Assembly: GCF_003112555.1 (NCBI RefSeq) | Contig: NZ_BEWB01000003.1 | Location: 62,001-126,000 of the forward strand | From: Streptomyces coelicoflavus | GTDB taxonomy: Bacteria > Actinomycetota > Actinomycetes > Streptomycetales > Streptomycetaceae | DNA: 64,000 nt | Direction of reading: 5' to 3' | Part shown: positions 42,862 through 51,584 of the stretch, in pieces | Numbering within the stretch: the stretch's first letter is position 1 | Layout: every line of letters starts with the position of its first letter | The notes under the pieces: generated by a model | Seen by the model: the letters and a program-made list of their open reading frames with translations, nothing else | Told to the model about the DNA's origin: nothing | Databases searched by the model: none | Program-made: the position numbers and the translations under genes

Positions 42862-43554
42862 ATGACCGAACCACCGACCGGCGCGCCCGGAGGGACCCCG
42901 TACGACGACCGCGGCGTACACGCCCGGCACGGGTCCGGAACCCACACCGCCCCCGGCTCCGCACGGCAGGAGCACGAGCCCGAACCGCCGTTCGAGGGCC
43001 CCCTGCACCTGCTCTCCCGCGCCGCCTGGCAGACCGTGCTGTTCACCGGCATCGCCTCGCTCGTCCTGGGCGTACTGGTCCTGGTCTGGCCCGGCGCCTC
43101 GCTGCTCGCCGCCGGCGTGCTCTTCGGCCTCTACCTCGTCATCAGCGGCATCCTGCAACTGGCCGCCGCCTTCGGCACCCACCGCAGGACGTCGCTGCGG
43201 GTGCTGGCCTTCATCAGCGGCGCGGTGTCGATCCTGCTGGGCCTGTTCTGCTTCCGCGGCCCGTTGCAGTCGGTGCTGCTGCTCGCGCTGTGGATCGGCA
43301 TCGGCTGGCTGTTCCGCGGGGTCACACAGATCGTGGCCGCCGTGCACGACCCGGCGATGCCCGCGCGCGGCTGGCACGTCTTCCTCGGCGTCGTCACCGT
43401 CGTGGCCGGCATCGTCCTGATCGACTCGCCGGTCGAGTCGGCCACGGTCCTCATGCTGGTCGGCGGCTGGTGGCTGGTCGTCGTCGGCGTCGTCGAGATC
43501 GTCACGTCGGTGCGGCTGCGCGGCCGGGCCGGACAGGTTCCCCACAGCGTATGA
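42862..43554 (+). CDS. HdeD-like (DUF308) membrane protein
   Basis: A 230-residue membrane protein with six helices (TVLFTGIASLVLGVLVLVWPG, LLAAGVLFGLYLVISGILQLAAAF, LAFISGAVSILLGLFCF, and so on) and the recurring motif of the DUF308/HdeD family, ending in a short basic tail. ATG 42862 starts a soluble, Gly/His/Pro-rich N-terminus. HdeD of E. coli acts in acid resistance, but the role of the Streptomyces family is unknown. Confidence 0.85.
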   Translation: MTEPPTGAPGGTPYDDRGVHARHGSGTHTAPGSARQEHEPEPPFEGPLHLLSRAAWQTVLFTGIASLVLGVLVLVWPGASLLAAGVLFGLYLVISGILQLAAAFGTHRRTSLRVLAFISGAVSILLGLFCFRGPLQSVLLLALWIGIGWLFRGVTQIVAAVHDPAMPARGWHVFLGVVTVVAGIVLIDSPVESATVLMLVGGWWLVVVGVVEIVTSVRLRGRAGQVPHSV

Positions 43555-43653
43555 GGCCCGTGAACGACGCCCGTCCGCCCGTGCCTACGCCGAGCGAGCG
43601 GTTCTCGCCCCCGGTGCGATGACCTGCGCACACCGGACGGGAACACCGGTGGG

Positions 43654-44013
43654 GTGAGACCCGCCCCGCACGCCGCCGCCCCCGTCCGTTCCGGACGCCC
43701 CGGCGCCCTGCTGCGGATCCTGGTCCTGCTGCTCGTCCTCGTCGTGCCCTGCACCCACCTGACGGTCCGGGCGGCGCCGGTCACGCCGGTGGCCGGTGCG
43801 GCCGGGGGAGCGGGCGGCACCGCGGGGGAGTACGACCACCTCGACACCGCGCTGCGCGGCCCCGGCCGCAGCGGCCGGCGTGCGGCCGCGGCCCGGCCCG
43901 CGCCGCCGTCCTTCACGCAGGGCCGCCACCGGGTGCCCCGGCGATTCGACGCCCGTACCGAGCGGGCCGCCGACCTCCCCCGCGGCCCGCGTTCCGTGGT
44001 CCTGCGCTGCTGA
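43654..44013 (+). CDS. Small putative secreted protein
   Basis: A 119-residue frame with a basic N-terminus, one hydrophobic segment (ALLRILVLLLVLVVPCTHLTV) that may be a signal or anchor, and a low-complexity Ala/Arg/Pro-rich tail. The GTG start has GGTGGGGTGA close by. No domain is recognised. Coding is supported by size, start and local codon bias but not by motifs. Confidence 0.5.
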   Translation: MRPAPHAAAPVRSGRPGALLRILVLLLVLVVPCTHLTVRAAPVTPVAGAAGGAGGTAGEYDHLDTALRGPGRSGRRAAAARPAPPSFTQGRHRVPRRFDARTERAADLPRGPRSVVLRC

Positions 44014-44090
44014 CCGTGCCGGGCCGGCCCGACCGCCGGCCCTCCGCGAACACGGACCCGCACGCGAAGCACCAGGAACGAGGAACCGTC

Positions 44091-44225
44091 ATGCCCCACG
44101 ACCCCTACGCCGTCCTGCGCGCCCTCCTGCGCGCCGAGGCCGCCCGCCGCACCCCCAGGCCCGGCACCGCGCCGCAGGCACCCGGCGAACAGCGGCTCCC
44201 CGCGCGGGACCGGAGGCGCGGCTGA
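44091..44225 (+). CDS. Very small basic protein
   Basis: A 44-residue frame, MPHDPYAVLRALLRAEAARRTPRP..., beginning at ATG 44091 with GAGGAA six to ten bases upstream, 77 bases after the previous small gene. It has one amphipathic helix and a basic, proline-rich end. It may be a real micro-gene with the same promoter as the secreted protein; evidence is the good ribosome site only. Confidence 0.45.
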   Translation: MPHDPYAVLRALLRAEAARRTPRPGTAPQAPGEQRLPARDRRRG

Positions 44226-44414
44226 CACACCGCACCCGGGGAGGGGAGGGGTGGCGCGGACGGGTCGCGTACGTCCGCGCCACCCCGGACCGGGATCCCA
44301 CCGGCGTCGATCTCGCGAGGCTCCGGCGATTGGTCCCGTTTACGGCGTCTTTTCCAGCGCCGTACTCCGGCGCCATGGCTGCGCCCGCGACGCCCGGGCC
44401 GGTAGGCTTTCCGT

Positions 44415-44711
44415 GTGATCTTCAAGCGCATCGGAAACGGCCGGCCGTACCCCGACCACGGCCGGGAAAGCACCCGGCAGTGGGCGGACGTCGCTCCGCG
44501 CCCGGTCCGCCTCGATCAGCTCGTGACGACCAAGGGCCAGCTCGACCTGGAAACGCTCCTGGCCGAGGACTCCACCTTCTACGGCGACCTCTTCGCACAC
44601 GTCGTGAAGTGGCAGGGCGACCTCTACCTGGAGGACGGACTGCACCGGGCGGTGCGGGCCGCGCTGCAACAGCGCCAGGTGCTGCACGCCCGCGTTCTCG
44701 AACTCGGCTGA
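44415..44711 (+). CDS. ParB-like small protein (annotated in relatives as VapB-type antitoxin)
   Basis: A 98-residue protein, IFKRIGNGRPYPDHGRESTRQWADVAP..., with DLFAHVVKWQGDLYLEDGLHRAVRAALQQRQVLHARVLEL, which resembles the ParB/sulfiredoxin strand-helix pattern. I recall close homologues being called type II toxin-antitoxin antitoxin, but no toxin gene is adjacent. The GTG start at 44415 is chosen because homologues begin there. The role is unknown. Confidence 0.7.
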   Translation: MIFKRIGNGRPYPDHGRESTRQWADVAPRPVRLDQLVTTKGQLDLETLLAEDSTFYGDLFAHVVKWQGDLYLEDGLHRAVRAALQQRQVLHARVLELG

Positions 44712-44834
44712 GCGGGCCCCGGCCGCCTGCCGGTGAGGCCCGCTTGACCCTTTCGGGTTGCCTTTCCACCCGACTGCGGAACGTCGACTGATCATCTAAT
44801 AGGCATCGCCGCTCCGGCGCACTACGCTGCGCCC

Positions 44835-45473
44835 ATGAGCATGCTGACTCCTCCCGGCATGGGTGGCCAGTACAAGATCACGGGGGACAAGTACCCGCGG
44901 ATGCGCCCGGCGCGGCGACGCGGCCGTGTGGTGGTCGCCGCCGTCGCCTCCGTCACCGTTCTCGGGGTGCTCGGCTGGGGCACGCTTCAGCTCATCGACG
45001 TCTTCACCGGCGGCGACAAGGCCTCGGCCGCCGGTGCCGCCGGCTGTGCCACCACCGCGAGGGCGAGCGCCTCGCCCGCCGCCGCGGTGCTGCCGAAGCC
45101 CGGCCGGGTCACCGTCAACGTGCTCAACGCGACCACCCGCAGCGGCCTCGCGCAGAAGACCGCCGACGAGCTGAAGAAACGCGGCTTCCGCGTGGGCGAC
45201 GTGAGCAACGCACCCAAGGAGTACGACAAGAAGGTCGCCGGCGCGGGTGTCCTGCTCGGCCCGGCCGCCTCCGCGAAGACGTCGCTCACCGTGCTCGGGA
45301 CCCAGCTCCCCGGCGCCGAGCACCGCACCGACCCGGCCCGCAAGGGCGCCGCCGTCGACCTGATCATCGGCAACGGCTTCAAGGGCCTGGCGAAGCCCGC
45401 GGACGCCGACGCGGCGCTGGCCAGGCTGACCGCGCCGCGGCCGACGCCCGCCGAGGAGAAGAAGAGCTGCTGA
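44835..45473 (+). CDS. LytR C-terminal domain membrane protein
   Basis: A 212-residue protein with one N-terminal membrane helix (VVVAAVASVTVLGVLGWGTLQL) and an outer LytR_C domain (VTVNVLNATTRSGLAQKTADELKKRGFRVGDVSNAP...AGVLLGP, then VDLIIGNGFKGL). This domain accompanies LCP cell-wall ligases but occurs alone here. It ends in two basic residues and a Cys. It lies convergent to upp. A cell-wall-related role is likely by domain but not proven. Confidence 0.88.
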   Translation: MSMLTPPGMGGQYKITGDKYPRMRPARRRGRVVVAAVASVTVLGVLGWGTLQLIDVFTGGDKASAAGAAGCATTARASASPAAAVLPKPGRVTVNVLNATTRSGLAQKTADELKKRGFRVGDVSNAPKEYDKKVAGAGVLLGPAASAKTSLTVLGTQLPGAEHRTDPARKGAAVDLIIGNGFKGLAKPADADAALARLTAPRPTPAEEKKSC

Positions 45474-45489
45474 GCGGCGCGCCGGGGTC

Positions 45490-46125
45490 CTACTCGGCCG
45501 CCCCGTACATGCGGTCGCCCGCGTCGCCGAGGCCCGGGACGATGTAGCCCTGCTCGTTCAGCCGCTCGTCGACCGAGGCCGTCACGACCGTCACCGGGGT
45601 ACCGGCCAGCTCGCGCTCCATGAGCTCCACGCCCTCGGGCGCGGCGAGCAGCACCACCGCCGTCACGTCGTCGGCGCCGCGCTTGATCAGCTCCCGGATG
45701 GACGCGACCAGGGTGCCGCCGGTGGCCAGCATGGGGTCCAGGACGTACACCTGGCGGCCGGACAGGTCGTCCGGCATGCGGGTGGCGTAGGTGGACGCCT
45801 CGAGCGTCTCCTCGTTGCGCACCATGCCGAGGAAGCCCACCTCGGCGGTCGGCAGCAGCCGGACCATGCCGTCGAGCATGCCGAGACCGGCCCGCAGGAT
45901 CGGCACCACCAGCGGGCGCGGGTGGGAGAGCTTGACGCCGGTGGTCTGCGTGACCGGTGTCTGGATGTCGACCTGTTCGGTGCGCACGTCGCGCGTGGCC
46001 TCGTAGGCGAGGAGGGTGACCAGCTCGTCGGCGAGGCGGCGGAAGGTCGCGGAGTCGGTGCGCTGGTCGCGCAACGTGGTGAGCTTGTGGGCGACCAGGG
46101 GGTGGTCGACGACGTGGAGACGCAT
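45490..46125 (-). CDS. upp: Uracil phosphoribosyltransferase
   Basis: A 211-residue salvage enzyme making UMP from uracil and [24 protein letters not shown] opens the family, the PRPP loop is [21 protein letters not shown], and the uracil-binding part is [23 protein letters not shown]. The start ATG 46125 and length are exactly those expected. It is not in an operon here. Confidence 0.97.
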   Translation of the reverse strand: MRLHVVDHPLVAHKLTTLRDQRTDSATFRRLADELVTLLAYEATRDVRTEQVDIQTPVTQTTGVKLSHPRPLVVPILRAGLGMLDGMVRLLPTAEVGFLGMVRNEETLEASTYATRMPDDLSGRQVYVLDPMLATGGTLVASIRELIKRGADDVTAVVLLAAPEGVELMERELAGTPVTVVTASVDERLNEQGYIVPGLGDAGDRMYGAAE

Positions 46126-46264
46126 GCCCACCACAGTAACCGGGCCCCGTGGGCGCGGCGTCCCCGCGGCGGGGGCACGTCCCGCGACGGGCCTCCACCC
46201 GTTCGCGGGCGTCAAACCGCCCGACCGGGGGAAGGTGGGAGGGACGACACTGGGTGGTGAGGCT

Positions 46265-46537
46265 GTGCGCGACCGGGACTTCCACGACACGCCGTCCCCC
46301 GGCGCGGGCCGGGGAACCGGACGCGGGGCGAAGCCGGGCGCGGTGCCGGAGCGGCGGCCGGACGGCGTCGCACCGCGGGATCCCGAGGCGGAGCGCGAGG
46401 CCGAACGGCGGCGGCGCCGGGCCCAGTTCCTGCGCGACCTGGCGGAGGCCCGCCAGTTGCGGGACCGCGTGCAGCCGCGCCGCGCCAAGACCGCCCGGCT
46501 GCGGCACGCGATGCGCATGCGCACCTTCCGCTGGTAG
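46265..46537 (+). CDS. Small basic protein, unknown function
   Basis: A 90-residue protein, [20 protein letters not shown], with a long Arg/Glu-rich helix ([35 protein letters not shown]) and a conserved-looking [11 protein letters not shown] end. GTG 46265 with GGTGAGG upstream is the likely start. It recurs at this position between upp and the tadA partner gene in Streptomyces (from memory). Possibly nucleic-acid binding, only by charge. Confidence 0.7.
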   Translation: MRDRDFHDTPSPGAGRGTGRGAKPGAVPERRPDGVAPRDPEAEREAERRRRRAQFLRDLAEARQLRDRVQPRRAKTARLRHAMRMRTFRW

Positions 46538-46891
46538 CCCCGCCCCGGGGCCGGGAGCCCGCGCCCGGCAGACGGAGAACTTTCTGCGCCGGCCGGGGAA
46601 GATCGTGCGCCGCGCCGGGGTTGGTGGTGACGGACGTACCCGGGGACCGCGAGAATCCGCGTACGATCCGCACGTGGCGGCGACGAGAACGCTGCTGGGC
46701 GGCGGCCCGGAACACGAACCATCCGGGACGCCGGCCGGAACAGCCGGACACAGGGCGCCGAAGACGTCCCCTGAGTGCCTTGTTTCTGCCACGATTCCGA
46801 GTGGGTGGGGCTCGGAGCACCGCTCCCCCGCCCGTAACCTCCGCCGGGGGGATCCCCAACCGGCACCCCTAGGACCAGTGGGAGAGTCACG
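46538..46891. other. Intergenic region before the tadA-associated gene
   Basis: About 354 bases with no credible frame or clear hairpin. It should contain the promoter for the tadA-associated protein and tadA; the AGGACCAGTGGGAGAG at its end gives the ribosome site. Confidence 0.5.
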
Positions 46892-47437
46892 GTGTACTTC
46901 GCCGCACTGCTCGCGCGCACCGAAGACGGGTGGGAAGCGAGCGACACAGAGCTCGACGATGTGGAAACCCTGTCGGATCTCGCCGACCTGGCCCGGGAGG
47001 CCTCTCCCGACGAGGACACGGTGCTCGTGCTCATCGAGCAGGAGGACGCGTGGTTCGGAGTCGTCCGGGTGGACGGCGAGGAGGACCCCCGTATCTACGT
47101 CTCGGACGCGGCCGCGGCCGCCCGCAGCAGCTACGGCGAGATCCTCCTCACCGACGAACTGCTCGGCCGGGACCCCGGTGACGACGGCGACGACCTCGAC
47201 GCCCTCGACCTCGACGGAACGGAGGACGGCGAGTCCGACGACGACGAGGACGGCGGCGACGGCTCCGACGCGTCCGCCGGCTCGGGCGAGGCCGTGCCGC
47301 ACGGACCGGTCGGCGACGCCGAGGTCCTCGACGACCTCGGCGTGAGCGAGAAGGAGCTGCGCTCGATGTCCGGGGACGCGGTCGGGGAGATCGCCGAGGC
47401 CCTGGGCGCCCTCGATGTGCTGGAGACCGTCCGCTGA
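46892..47437 (+). CDS. tRNA adenosine deaminase-associated protein
   Basis: A 181-residue acidic protein, [24 protein letters not shown], with a long acidic low-complexity stretch (residues about 95-135) and a C-terminal helical part with [30 protein letters not shown]. In actinobacteria this family sits directly before tadA and is named for that link; its function is unknown. The GTG start has GGGAGAG upstream. Confidence 0.88.
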   Translation: MYFAALLARTEDGWEASDTELDDVETLSDLADLAREASPDEDTVLVLIEQEDAWFGVVRVDGEEDPRIYVSDAAAAARSSYGEILLTDELLGRDPGDDGDDLDALDLDGTEDGESDDDEDGGDGSDASAGSGEAVPHGPVGDAEVLDDLGVSEKELRSMSGDAVGEIAEALGALDVLETVR

Positions 47438-47481
47438 CCGCGCCGGCCGAGGAGAATCCCGAGGACGCGCCGCCCGACCCG

Positions 47482-47937
47482 GTGCGCGACCGGTGGCGGG
47501 ACGCGATGCGGCTCGCCCTGGCCGAGGCCGGGCGGGCCGCGGACGGCGGGGACGTGCCCGTCGGCGCCGTCGTGCTGGCGCCGGACGGCCGCACCGTGCT
47601 GTCCACGGGGCACAACGAACGCGAGGCCACCGGGGATCCGACGGCCCACGCCGAGGTCCTGGCCGTGCGGCGGGCCGCCGTGGAACTCGGCGAGTGGCGG
47701 CTGGCCGGCTGCACGCTCGTCGTCACCCTGGAGCCGTGCACGATGTGCGCGGGCGCGCTCGTGCAGTCCCGCGTGGACCGCGTGGTCTACGGCGCCCGCG
47801 ACGACAAGGCGGGCGCGGCCGGGTCCCTGTGGGACCTGGTGCGCGACCGGCGGCTCAACCACCGTCCCGAGGTGATCGAGGGCGTGCTCGCGGACGACTG
47901 CGCCCGGCTGCTCACGGACTTCTTCCGCGACCGCTGA
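47482..47937 (+). CDS. tadA: tRNA-specific adenosine deaminase
   Basis: A 151-residue deaminase that converts A34 to inosine in tRNA-Arg(ACG). The zinc-site motifs are TAHAEVLAV (catalytic Glu) and EPCTMCAGAL. The GTG at 47482 gives a normal length; a CTG/GTG-type start 15 codons earlier is possible. The gene lies 44 bases after its usual partner and just before tRNA-Ser(CGA). Confidence 0.94.
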   Translation: MRDRWRDAMRLALAEAGRAADGGDVPVGAVVLAPDGRTVLSTGHNEREATGDPTAHAEVLAVRRAAVELGEWRLAGCTLVVTLEPCTMCAGALVQSRVDRVVYGARDDKAGAAGSLWDLVRDRRLNHRPEVIEGVLADDCARLLTDFFRDR

Positions 47938-48060
47938 CCCGCCCCGGGCGAAGACCCGGGCGACCGTCCGGACGGCTGCCCCGTCGGCCGTCCGGACGGC
48001 TGTTCGTCGGCCGCGATACCGATTTCTGAGCAGGCCGCCCCGTGCTGTAAGGTCTGTCTC

Positions 48061-48145
48061 GGTAGCGTGTCCGAGCGGCCGAAGGAGCTCGCCTCGAAAG
48101 CGAGTGTGGCGCAAGTCACCGAGGGTTCAAATCCCTCCGCTACCG
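48061..48145 (+). tRNA. tRNA-Ser (CGA)
   Basis: An 85-base class II tRNA: acceptor GGTAGCG pairs with CGCTACC at 48138-48144, the anticodon stem-loop GCCTCGAAAGC carries CGA, and the variable arm is long. No CCA is encoded. Confidence 0.95.
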
Positions 48146-48150
48146 CTTGG

Positions 48151-48182
48151 GAAGGGCCCCGTCGAAAGACGGGGCCCTTCGT
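48151..48182 (+). terminator. Terminator of tRNA-Ser (CGA)
   Basis: GAAGGGCCCCGTC and GACGGGGCCCTTC form a 13-bp stem with a four-base loop. Its right part is duplicated at 50847-50873. Confidence 0.92.
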
Positions 48183-48185
48183 GCG
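48159..48185 (+). repeat. 27-bp direct repeat, left copy
   Basis: The terminator right arm plus GTGCG is repeated exactly at 50847-50873, 2.7 kb away. It may mark the old insertion of a small genomic segment next to tRNA-Ser(CGA). Confidence 0.85.
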
Positions 48186-48650
48186 TCAGGGACGCCAGCC
48201 GTCCTTGACCCGCCCCTGCCTGACCTGGAAGGTGCCGCTGCACTTCCCGTCGTCGGGGTCGCCCCAGATCTTGATGGTGTCGACGTCGTTCGCCCAGGTG
48301 CCGCCGTTCGGGTGCGCGTAGTTGCCGAGGTTCACGGCGGTGTTCCGCGGGATGCAGATGTACGCGTCCGGAGAGGCGCCGGTGTCGAGCAGCCAGACGG
48401 AGTCGTCGTTGCGGGTGTTGACGACCGAGTCCGCCCGGTTCTGTCCGCCGCTCGGGATGTTCTGGTAGTAGGTGTCCTGGAAATAGCCGAACAGGTTGCG
48501 GGCGGAGTAGGCGCCGTCGTACAGACACACGCGGGGGTACGAGCAGTCGTACATGCTGCTGGCGGAGGCGGACGGGGCCGTCAGCAGGCCCGAGGTCGCG
48601 GCCAGTCCGGCGGTGAGCAGGGTCGCCGCCAGCTTTCTCTTCAGCGTCAT
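48186..48650 (-). CDS. Secreted beta/gamma-crystallin-like (peptidase inhibitor I36-like) protein
   Basis: A 154-residue protein with a Sec signal (LKRKLAATLLTAGLAATSGLLTAPSASA) and a mature part with four cysteines and CLYDGAYSARNLFGYFQD, of the type seen in actinomycete I36 inhibitor and crystallin-like proteins. ATG 48650 has AGGAG well placed upstream. It is likely extracellular, acting as an inhibitor or structural protein; the family call is by pattern, not certain. Confidence 0.75.
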   Translation of the reverse strand: MTLKRKLAATLLTAGLAATSGLLTAPSASASSMYDCSYPRVCLYDGAYSARNLFGYFQDTYYQNIPSGGQNRADSVVNTRNDDSVWLLDTGASPDAYICIPRNTAVNLGNYAHPNGGTWANDVDTIKIWGDPDDGKCSGTFQVRQGRVKDGWRP

Positions 48651-48989
48651 GGGAACACTCCTGTGAGGTGGCACGAGCGGAGCCGGCCGCGGCGGCCGGC
48701 TCCGCAACGAGACTGCGGGACCGGCGGGACGGGCGGCCACAGCTGAGGCGGAAGTGACCTCGTCCCGGGACGTCCCACGTGCTGACCTATACAGATGTCA
48801 CCCGCCGAGTCCGTGCGGCGGGACCGTGACGAGAGGGACGGCCGGTTCCTCGCCGGGGCGGAGCCCGCCGGTGCGCGGTCGCCTCAGGGCGGTCGCATGC
48901 TCTGGGCCACTCCTTGACGGCTGATGCAGAATGAGGCCGATCGATGCACGGGGGCCGGGCCGGCGGTCCGGAACGCGGTGGGGGGAAGC
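48651..48989. other. Divergent gap between the secreted protein and the HTH/peptidoglycan-binding protein
   Basis: About 339 bases holding two divergent promoters. I see no gene and no clear operator; the part near 48780-48800 is AT-richer. Confidence 0.45.
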
Positions 48990-49787
48990 GTGTCGCGCTG
49001 GAAGGAACTGCCCGCGGGATTACCCGCACCGGTCCACCAACTGATCGTGCGACTGCGCGGGCTGAAGGACCGCAGCGAACTCGGCACGCGGCAGCTGTCG
49101 GCGAGGACCGGGTACAGCGCGAAGTCGTGGCAGAGATATCTGAACGGCAGGACCCTGCCGCCGCGGGAGGCCGTCGAGGCGCTGTGCCGCGTCGGCGGTG
49201 ACGACCCGACCCGGCTGCTGGCCCTGCACGAGATCGCGGCGCAACACTGGGCGGAGGGGCGGCCGGACGCCACCGAGCCGCCCGGGAGCCCGACCGCCGC
49301 ACCGGAGCCCACTCGGGGGGAGCGGCAGCCGCACGGGCGGCTCCTGCGCACCGCGGTCATCGCGGGGGCCGTCGTGACGGTGCTGTCCGTCTCCGTGGCG
49401 CTCCTGCTCGCCGTGCGGCTCACCGAGGCCCGTGCCCAGCTCGCCCGCGAGCGCGGCGACACCGTCACGACCGCCCCGGCCACCGTGACGGAGTCCCTGG
49501 TGCCGGTCATCTACACCTGCCGGCTGGAGAGGACCGACGGCCGCTGGTACGCGGGGCTGAGCCGGACGACGGACGTCCTCCTGTCCAACACCCAGGTGGG
49601 ACTCGAAGTGGCCGAGGCACAGTGCCTGCTGCGCCGGGCGGGCACCGCGCCGGGGGACATCGACGGCGTCTTCGGCCCGAAGACGCGGCGGGCGGTCGAG
49701 CGCATGCAGAAGCGGAGCGGGCTGATCGTGAACGGCGTCATCGACCCGCCCACCTGGAAGGCGCTGCGGAAGGCGGATCCGAAGTGA
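48990..49787 (+). CDS. HTH - transmembrane - peptidoglycan-binding protein
   Basis: A 265-residue protein. The N-terminal XRE-like HTH is ELGTRQLSARTGYSAKSWQRYLNGRTLPPREAVEALCRVGGD; a membrane helix follows near residue 130 (LLRTAVIAGAVVTVLSVSVALLLAV); the outer C-terminus is a PG_binding_1 domain, LEVAEAQCLLRRAGTAPGDIDGVFGPKTRRAVERMQKRSGL. It may link the cell wall state to gene control, or simply anchor. The GTG start has GGGGGGAAG upstream. Its stop overlaps the next gene by GTGA. Confidence 0.82.
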   Translation: MSRWKELPAGLPAPVHQLIVRLRGLKDRSELGTRQLSARTGYSAKSWQRYLNGRTLPPREAVEALCRVGGDDPTRLLALHEIAAQHWAEGRPDATEPPGSPTAAPEPTRGERQPHGRLLRTAVIAGAVVTVLSVSVALLLAVRLTEARAQLARERGDTVTTAPATVTESLVPVIYTCRLERTDGRWYAGLSRTTDVLLSNTQVGLEVAEAQCLLRRAGTAPGDIDGVFGPKTRRAVERMQKRSGLIVNGVIDPPTWKALRKADPK

Positions 49788-50683
49788 CCCCGGAACACAC
49801 CCGCCTGGTCGCGGCACTGCGGGAACTGCGGGCCGGTGCGGGGCTGAGCCTGGCAGCACTGGCGGAGCGGACGGCGTACAGCAAGTCCTCGTGGGAGCGC
49901 TACCTCAACGGGAAGAGCCTGCCCCCACGCCACGCCGTACGGGAACTGTGCCGGCTCGCGGACGAACCGGAGGGGCGGCCCCTGGCGCTGTGGGAGCTCG
50001 CCGAGTCGCACTGGGGCGGGCGCGCGACGACCGCCTCCGCACCCGTGTCCGCCCCCCACTCTCCGGCGGACGGGCCGCCGCCTCCGCGTCCGGAGGCACC
50101 ACCGCCCGCGGGGACCGGGCGGCACCTGCGCAGGAGCAGGCTTCTGCTGCTGCTGGCATCGGCGTACACCGTGGTCGTCGGTGGGGTCGCGGCCCTGCTG
50201 TTCCTCCTGCTGCCGGACTCGGAGGCACCGGAGGACGAACCGCTGCCGGCCTCCGTCCCCTTCTCCCTCGCTCCCCTGTGCCACGGGGCAGCCTGCGAGG
50301 GCCGGGACCCGATGCGCCTGATCTGTGGCATCGGCCCCGACACCCTCGCGGCGTACCGCACGGCCACCGGCGCCCACGTCGAGCTGCGGCACAGCGAGAA
50401 GTGCGGTGCGAGCTGGGCCCGGACCTGGCGGACCGAGATCGGCGACCGGCTGGAGGTCACGGCAGGTGGCCCGACCCACAGCCTGCGCATCGGGAACGCG
50501 GACGAGGCGGCGACCTTCATGTACACCGAGATGACCGAGGCCACCCCCGGCGGCACCGTGCGGGCCTGCTTCCGGCCGGCGTCGGCCGACGGCGAACGGG
50601 AGTGCTTCGAGGCCCGTGTGGGCCCGGCCGCCGCCGCGAGCAGGACCCCTTCACCTGCCGCGTCGCCGGACTCCCACGGGTAA
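49784..50683 (+). CDS. HTH - transmembrane protein, paralogue of the preceding gene
   Basis: A 299-residue protein with the same kind of N-terminal HTH (AALRELRAGAGLSLAALAERTAYSKSSWERYLNGKSLPPRHAVRELCRLAD), a membrane helix near residue 120 (LLLLLASAYTVVVGGVAALLF), and an outer domain with paired cysteines (LCHGAACEGRDPMRLICGIG... EKCGASWARTWR) like DUF2690. The GTG overlaps the upstream stop, so the pair is coupled. DUF2690 proteins have no assigned function. Confidence 0.82.
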   Translation: MTPEHTRLVAALRELRAGAGLSLAALAERTAYSKSSWERYLNGKSLPPRHAVRELCRLADEPEGRPLALWELAESHWGGRATTASAPVSAPHSPADGPPPPRPEAPPPAGTGRHLRRSRLLLLLASAYTVVVGGVAALLFLLLPDSEAPEDEPLPASVPFSLAPLCHGAACEGRDPMRLICGIGPDTLAAYRTATGAHVELRHSEKCGASWARTWRTEIGDRLEVTAGGPTHSLRIGNADEAATFMYTEMTEATPGGTVRACFRPASADGERECFEARVGPAAAASRTPSPAASPDSHG

Positions 50684-50846
50684 CGCCCGAACCTCGCGGG
50701 TGTCGGCACCGGCGTCGGGGGTTTCGCGGGGTGACGACCTGCGCTTCGACGGCGGGGCGGGCCGCCGGGGCGCCGTGGCCGTACGCCCTGACCGCGCGGG
50801 CCGGGACCTCGTCGCCGCGGTGGGAGGTTCCGTTCCGGCGAACGGA

Positions 50847-50873
50847 CCGTCGAAAGACGGGGCCCTTCGTGCG
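50847..50873 (+). repeat. 27-bp direct repeat, right copy
   Basis: An exact copy of 48159-48185 (terminator arm of tRNA-Ser CGA). Left of it the first terminator arm is absent. Confidence 0.85.
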
Positions 50874-50921
50874 ATCATGAGCGACCGAAAGACGTGGGTC
50901 GAAGGGACAGGGGAGGCCGCG

Positions 50922-51098
50922 GTGGCGGTGAACTCGAAGAAGATCGCCGTCTATGTGGTCGTGGTCTTCGTGCTGTACGTGATCATCACTGATCCGGCCA
51001 AGGCAGCCGACTACGTGCAGATAGGTTTCCAGGGCATATCCGACGCGGCGGGCGCCGTGGGCGACTTCATGACCTGGGCCGCCAACGGAGGAGAGTGA
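50922..51098 (+). CDS. Small single-pass membrane protein
   Basis: A 58-residue protein with one strong helix (KIAVYVVVVFVLYVIITDPAKAADYVQ) then a short outer tail. The GTG 50922 has GGGAGG at a proper distance; ATG 50877 is an in-frame alternative. Its stop overlaps the Dabb gene start region, so it is coupled to that gene. Function unknown. Confidence 0.75.
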   Translation: MAVNSKKIAVYVVVVFVLYVIITDPAKAADYVQIGFQGISDAAGAVGDFMTWAANGGE

Positions 51099-51391
51099 TG
51101 ATCCGCCATCTCGTGCTGTTCAGGCTGAACGACGGCGTCGAGCGCGACGACCCGCGCGTCGTGGAGGGCGTCGAGGCCTTCCGGGCGCTCGGCGGCCAGA
51201 TCGAGGACCTCCGCTTCTGGGAGTGCGCCTGGAACATCAGCGACCGCCCCATCGCCTACGACTTCGCCATCAACTCGGCCGTGGACGACGCCGACGCCCT
51301 CAAGCGCTACCTCGAACACCCGGCGCACCAGGCGGGCGTCGCCCTGTGGCGGGAGTTCGCCACCTGGGTGATCGCCGACTACGAGTTCTAG
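51098..51391 (+). CDS. Dabb-family (stress-response alpha/beta-barrel) protein
   Basis: A 97-residue dimeric ferredoxin-like barrel: MIRHLVLFRLNDGVERDDPRV and HQAGVALWREFATWVIADYEF are the usual strands of the Dabb family. The start is ATG 51098 (or GTG 51095), after GGAGGAG. It lies before the sigma factor genes and could be stress-induced, but the reaction is not known. Confidence 0.88.
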   Translation: MIRHLVLFRLNDGVERDDPRVVEGVEAFRALGGQIEDLRFWECAWNISDRPIAYDFAINSAVDDADALKRYLEHPAHQAGVALWREFATWVIADYEF

Positions 51392-51430
51392 TACGACCAC
51401 AGGCCCGCAGGGCGCTCCGCCCCGTGCCCC

Positions 51431-51460
51431 CGGCCCCGCACCAGCCCGGTGCGGGGCCTT
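51431..51460 (+). terminator. Terminator after the Dabb gene
   Basis: GGCCCCGCACC and GGTGCGGGGCC with TTT right after form a strong hairpin, insulating the sigma factor gene. Confidence 0.85.
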
Positions 51461-51584
51461 TCCGCGTTCACTCAACACGACGTTATGCGGTGCTTGCACA
51501 CAGTGGACATGTCTTGTGATGCTATGACCGCTTTTGACGGATGAGTTGACGGAAGAGTTGACAGATCACGAGGTGGAGTTGACC

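Noticed and set aside
44415..44711. A toxin-antitoxin module
   Set aside because: The antitoxin-like name used for homologues is not backed by a toxin gene next to it, so I left it as a ParB-like protein.
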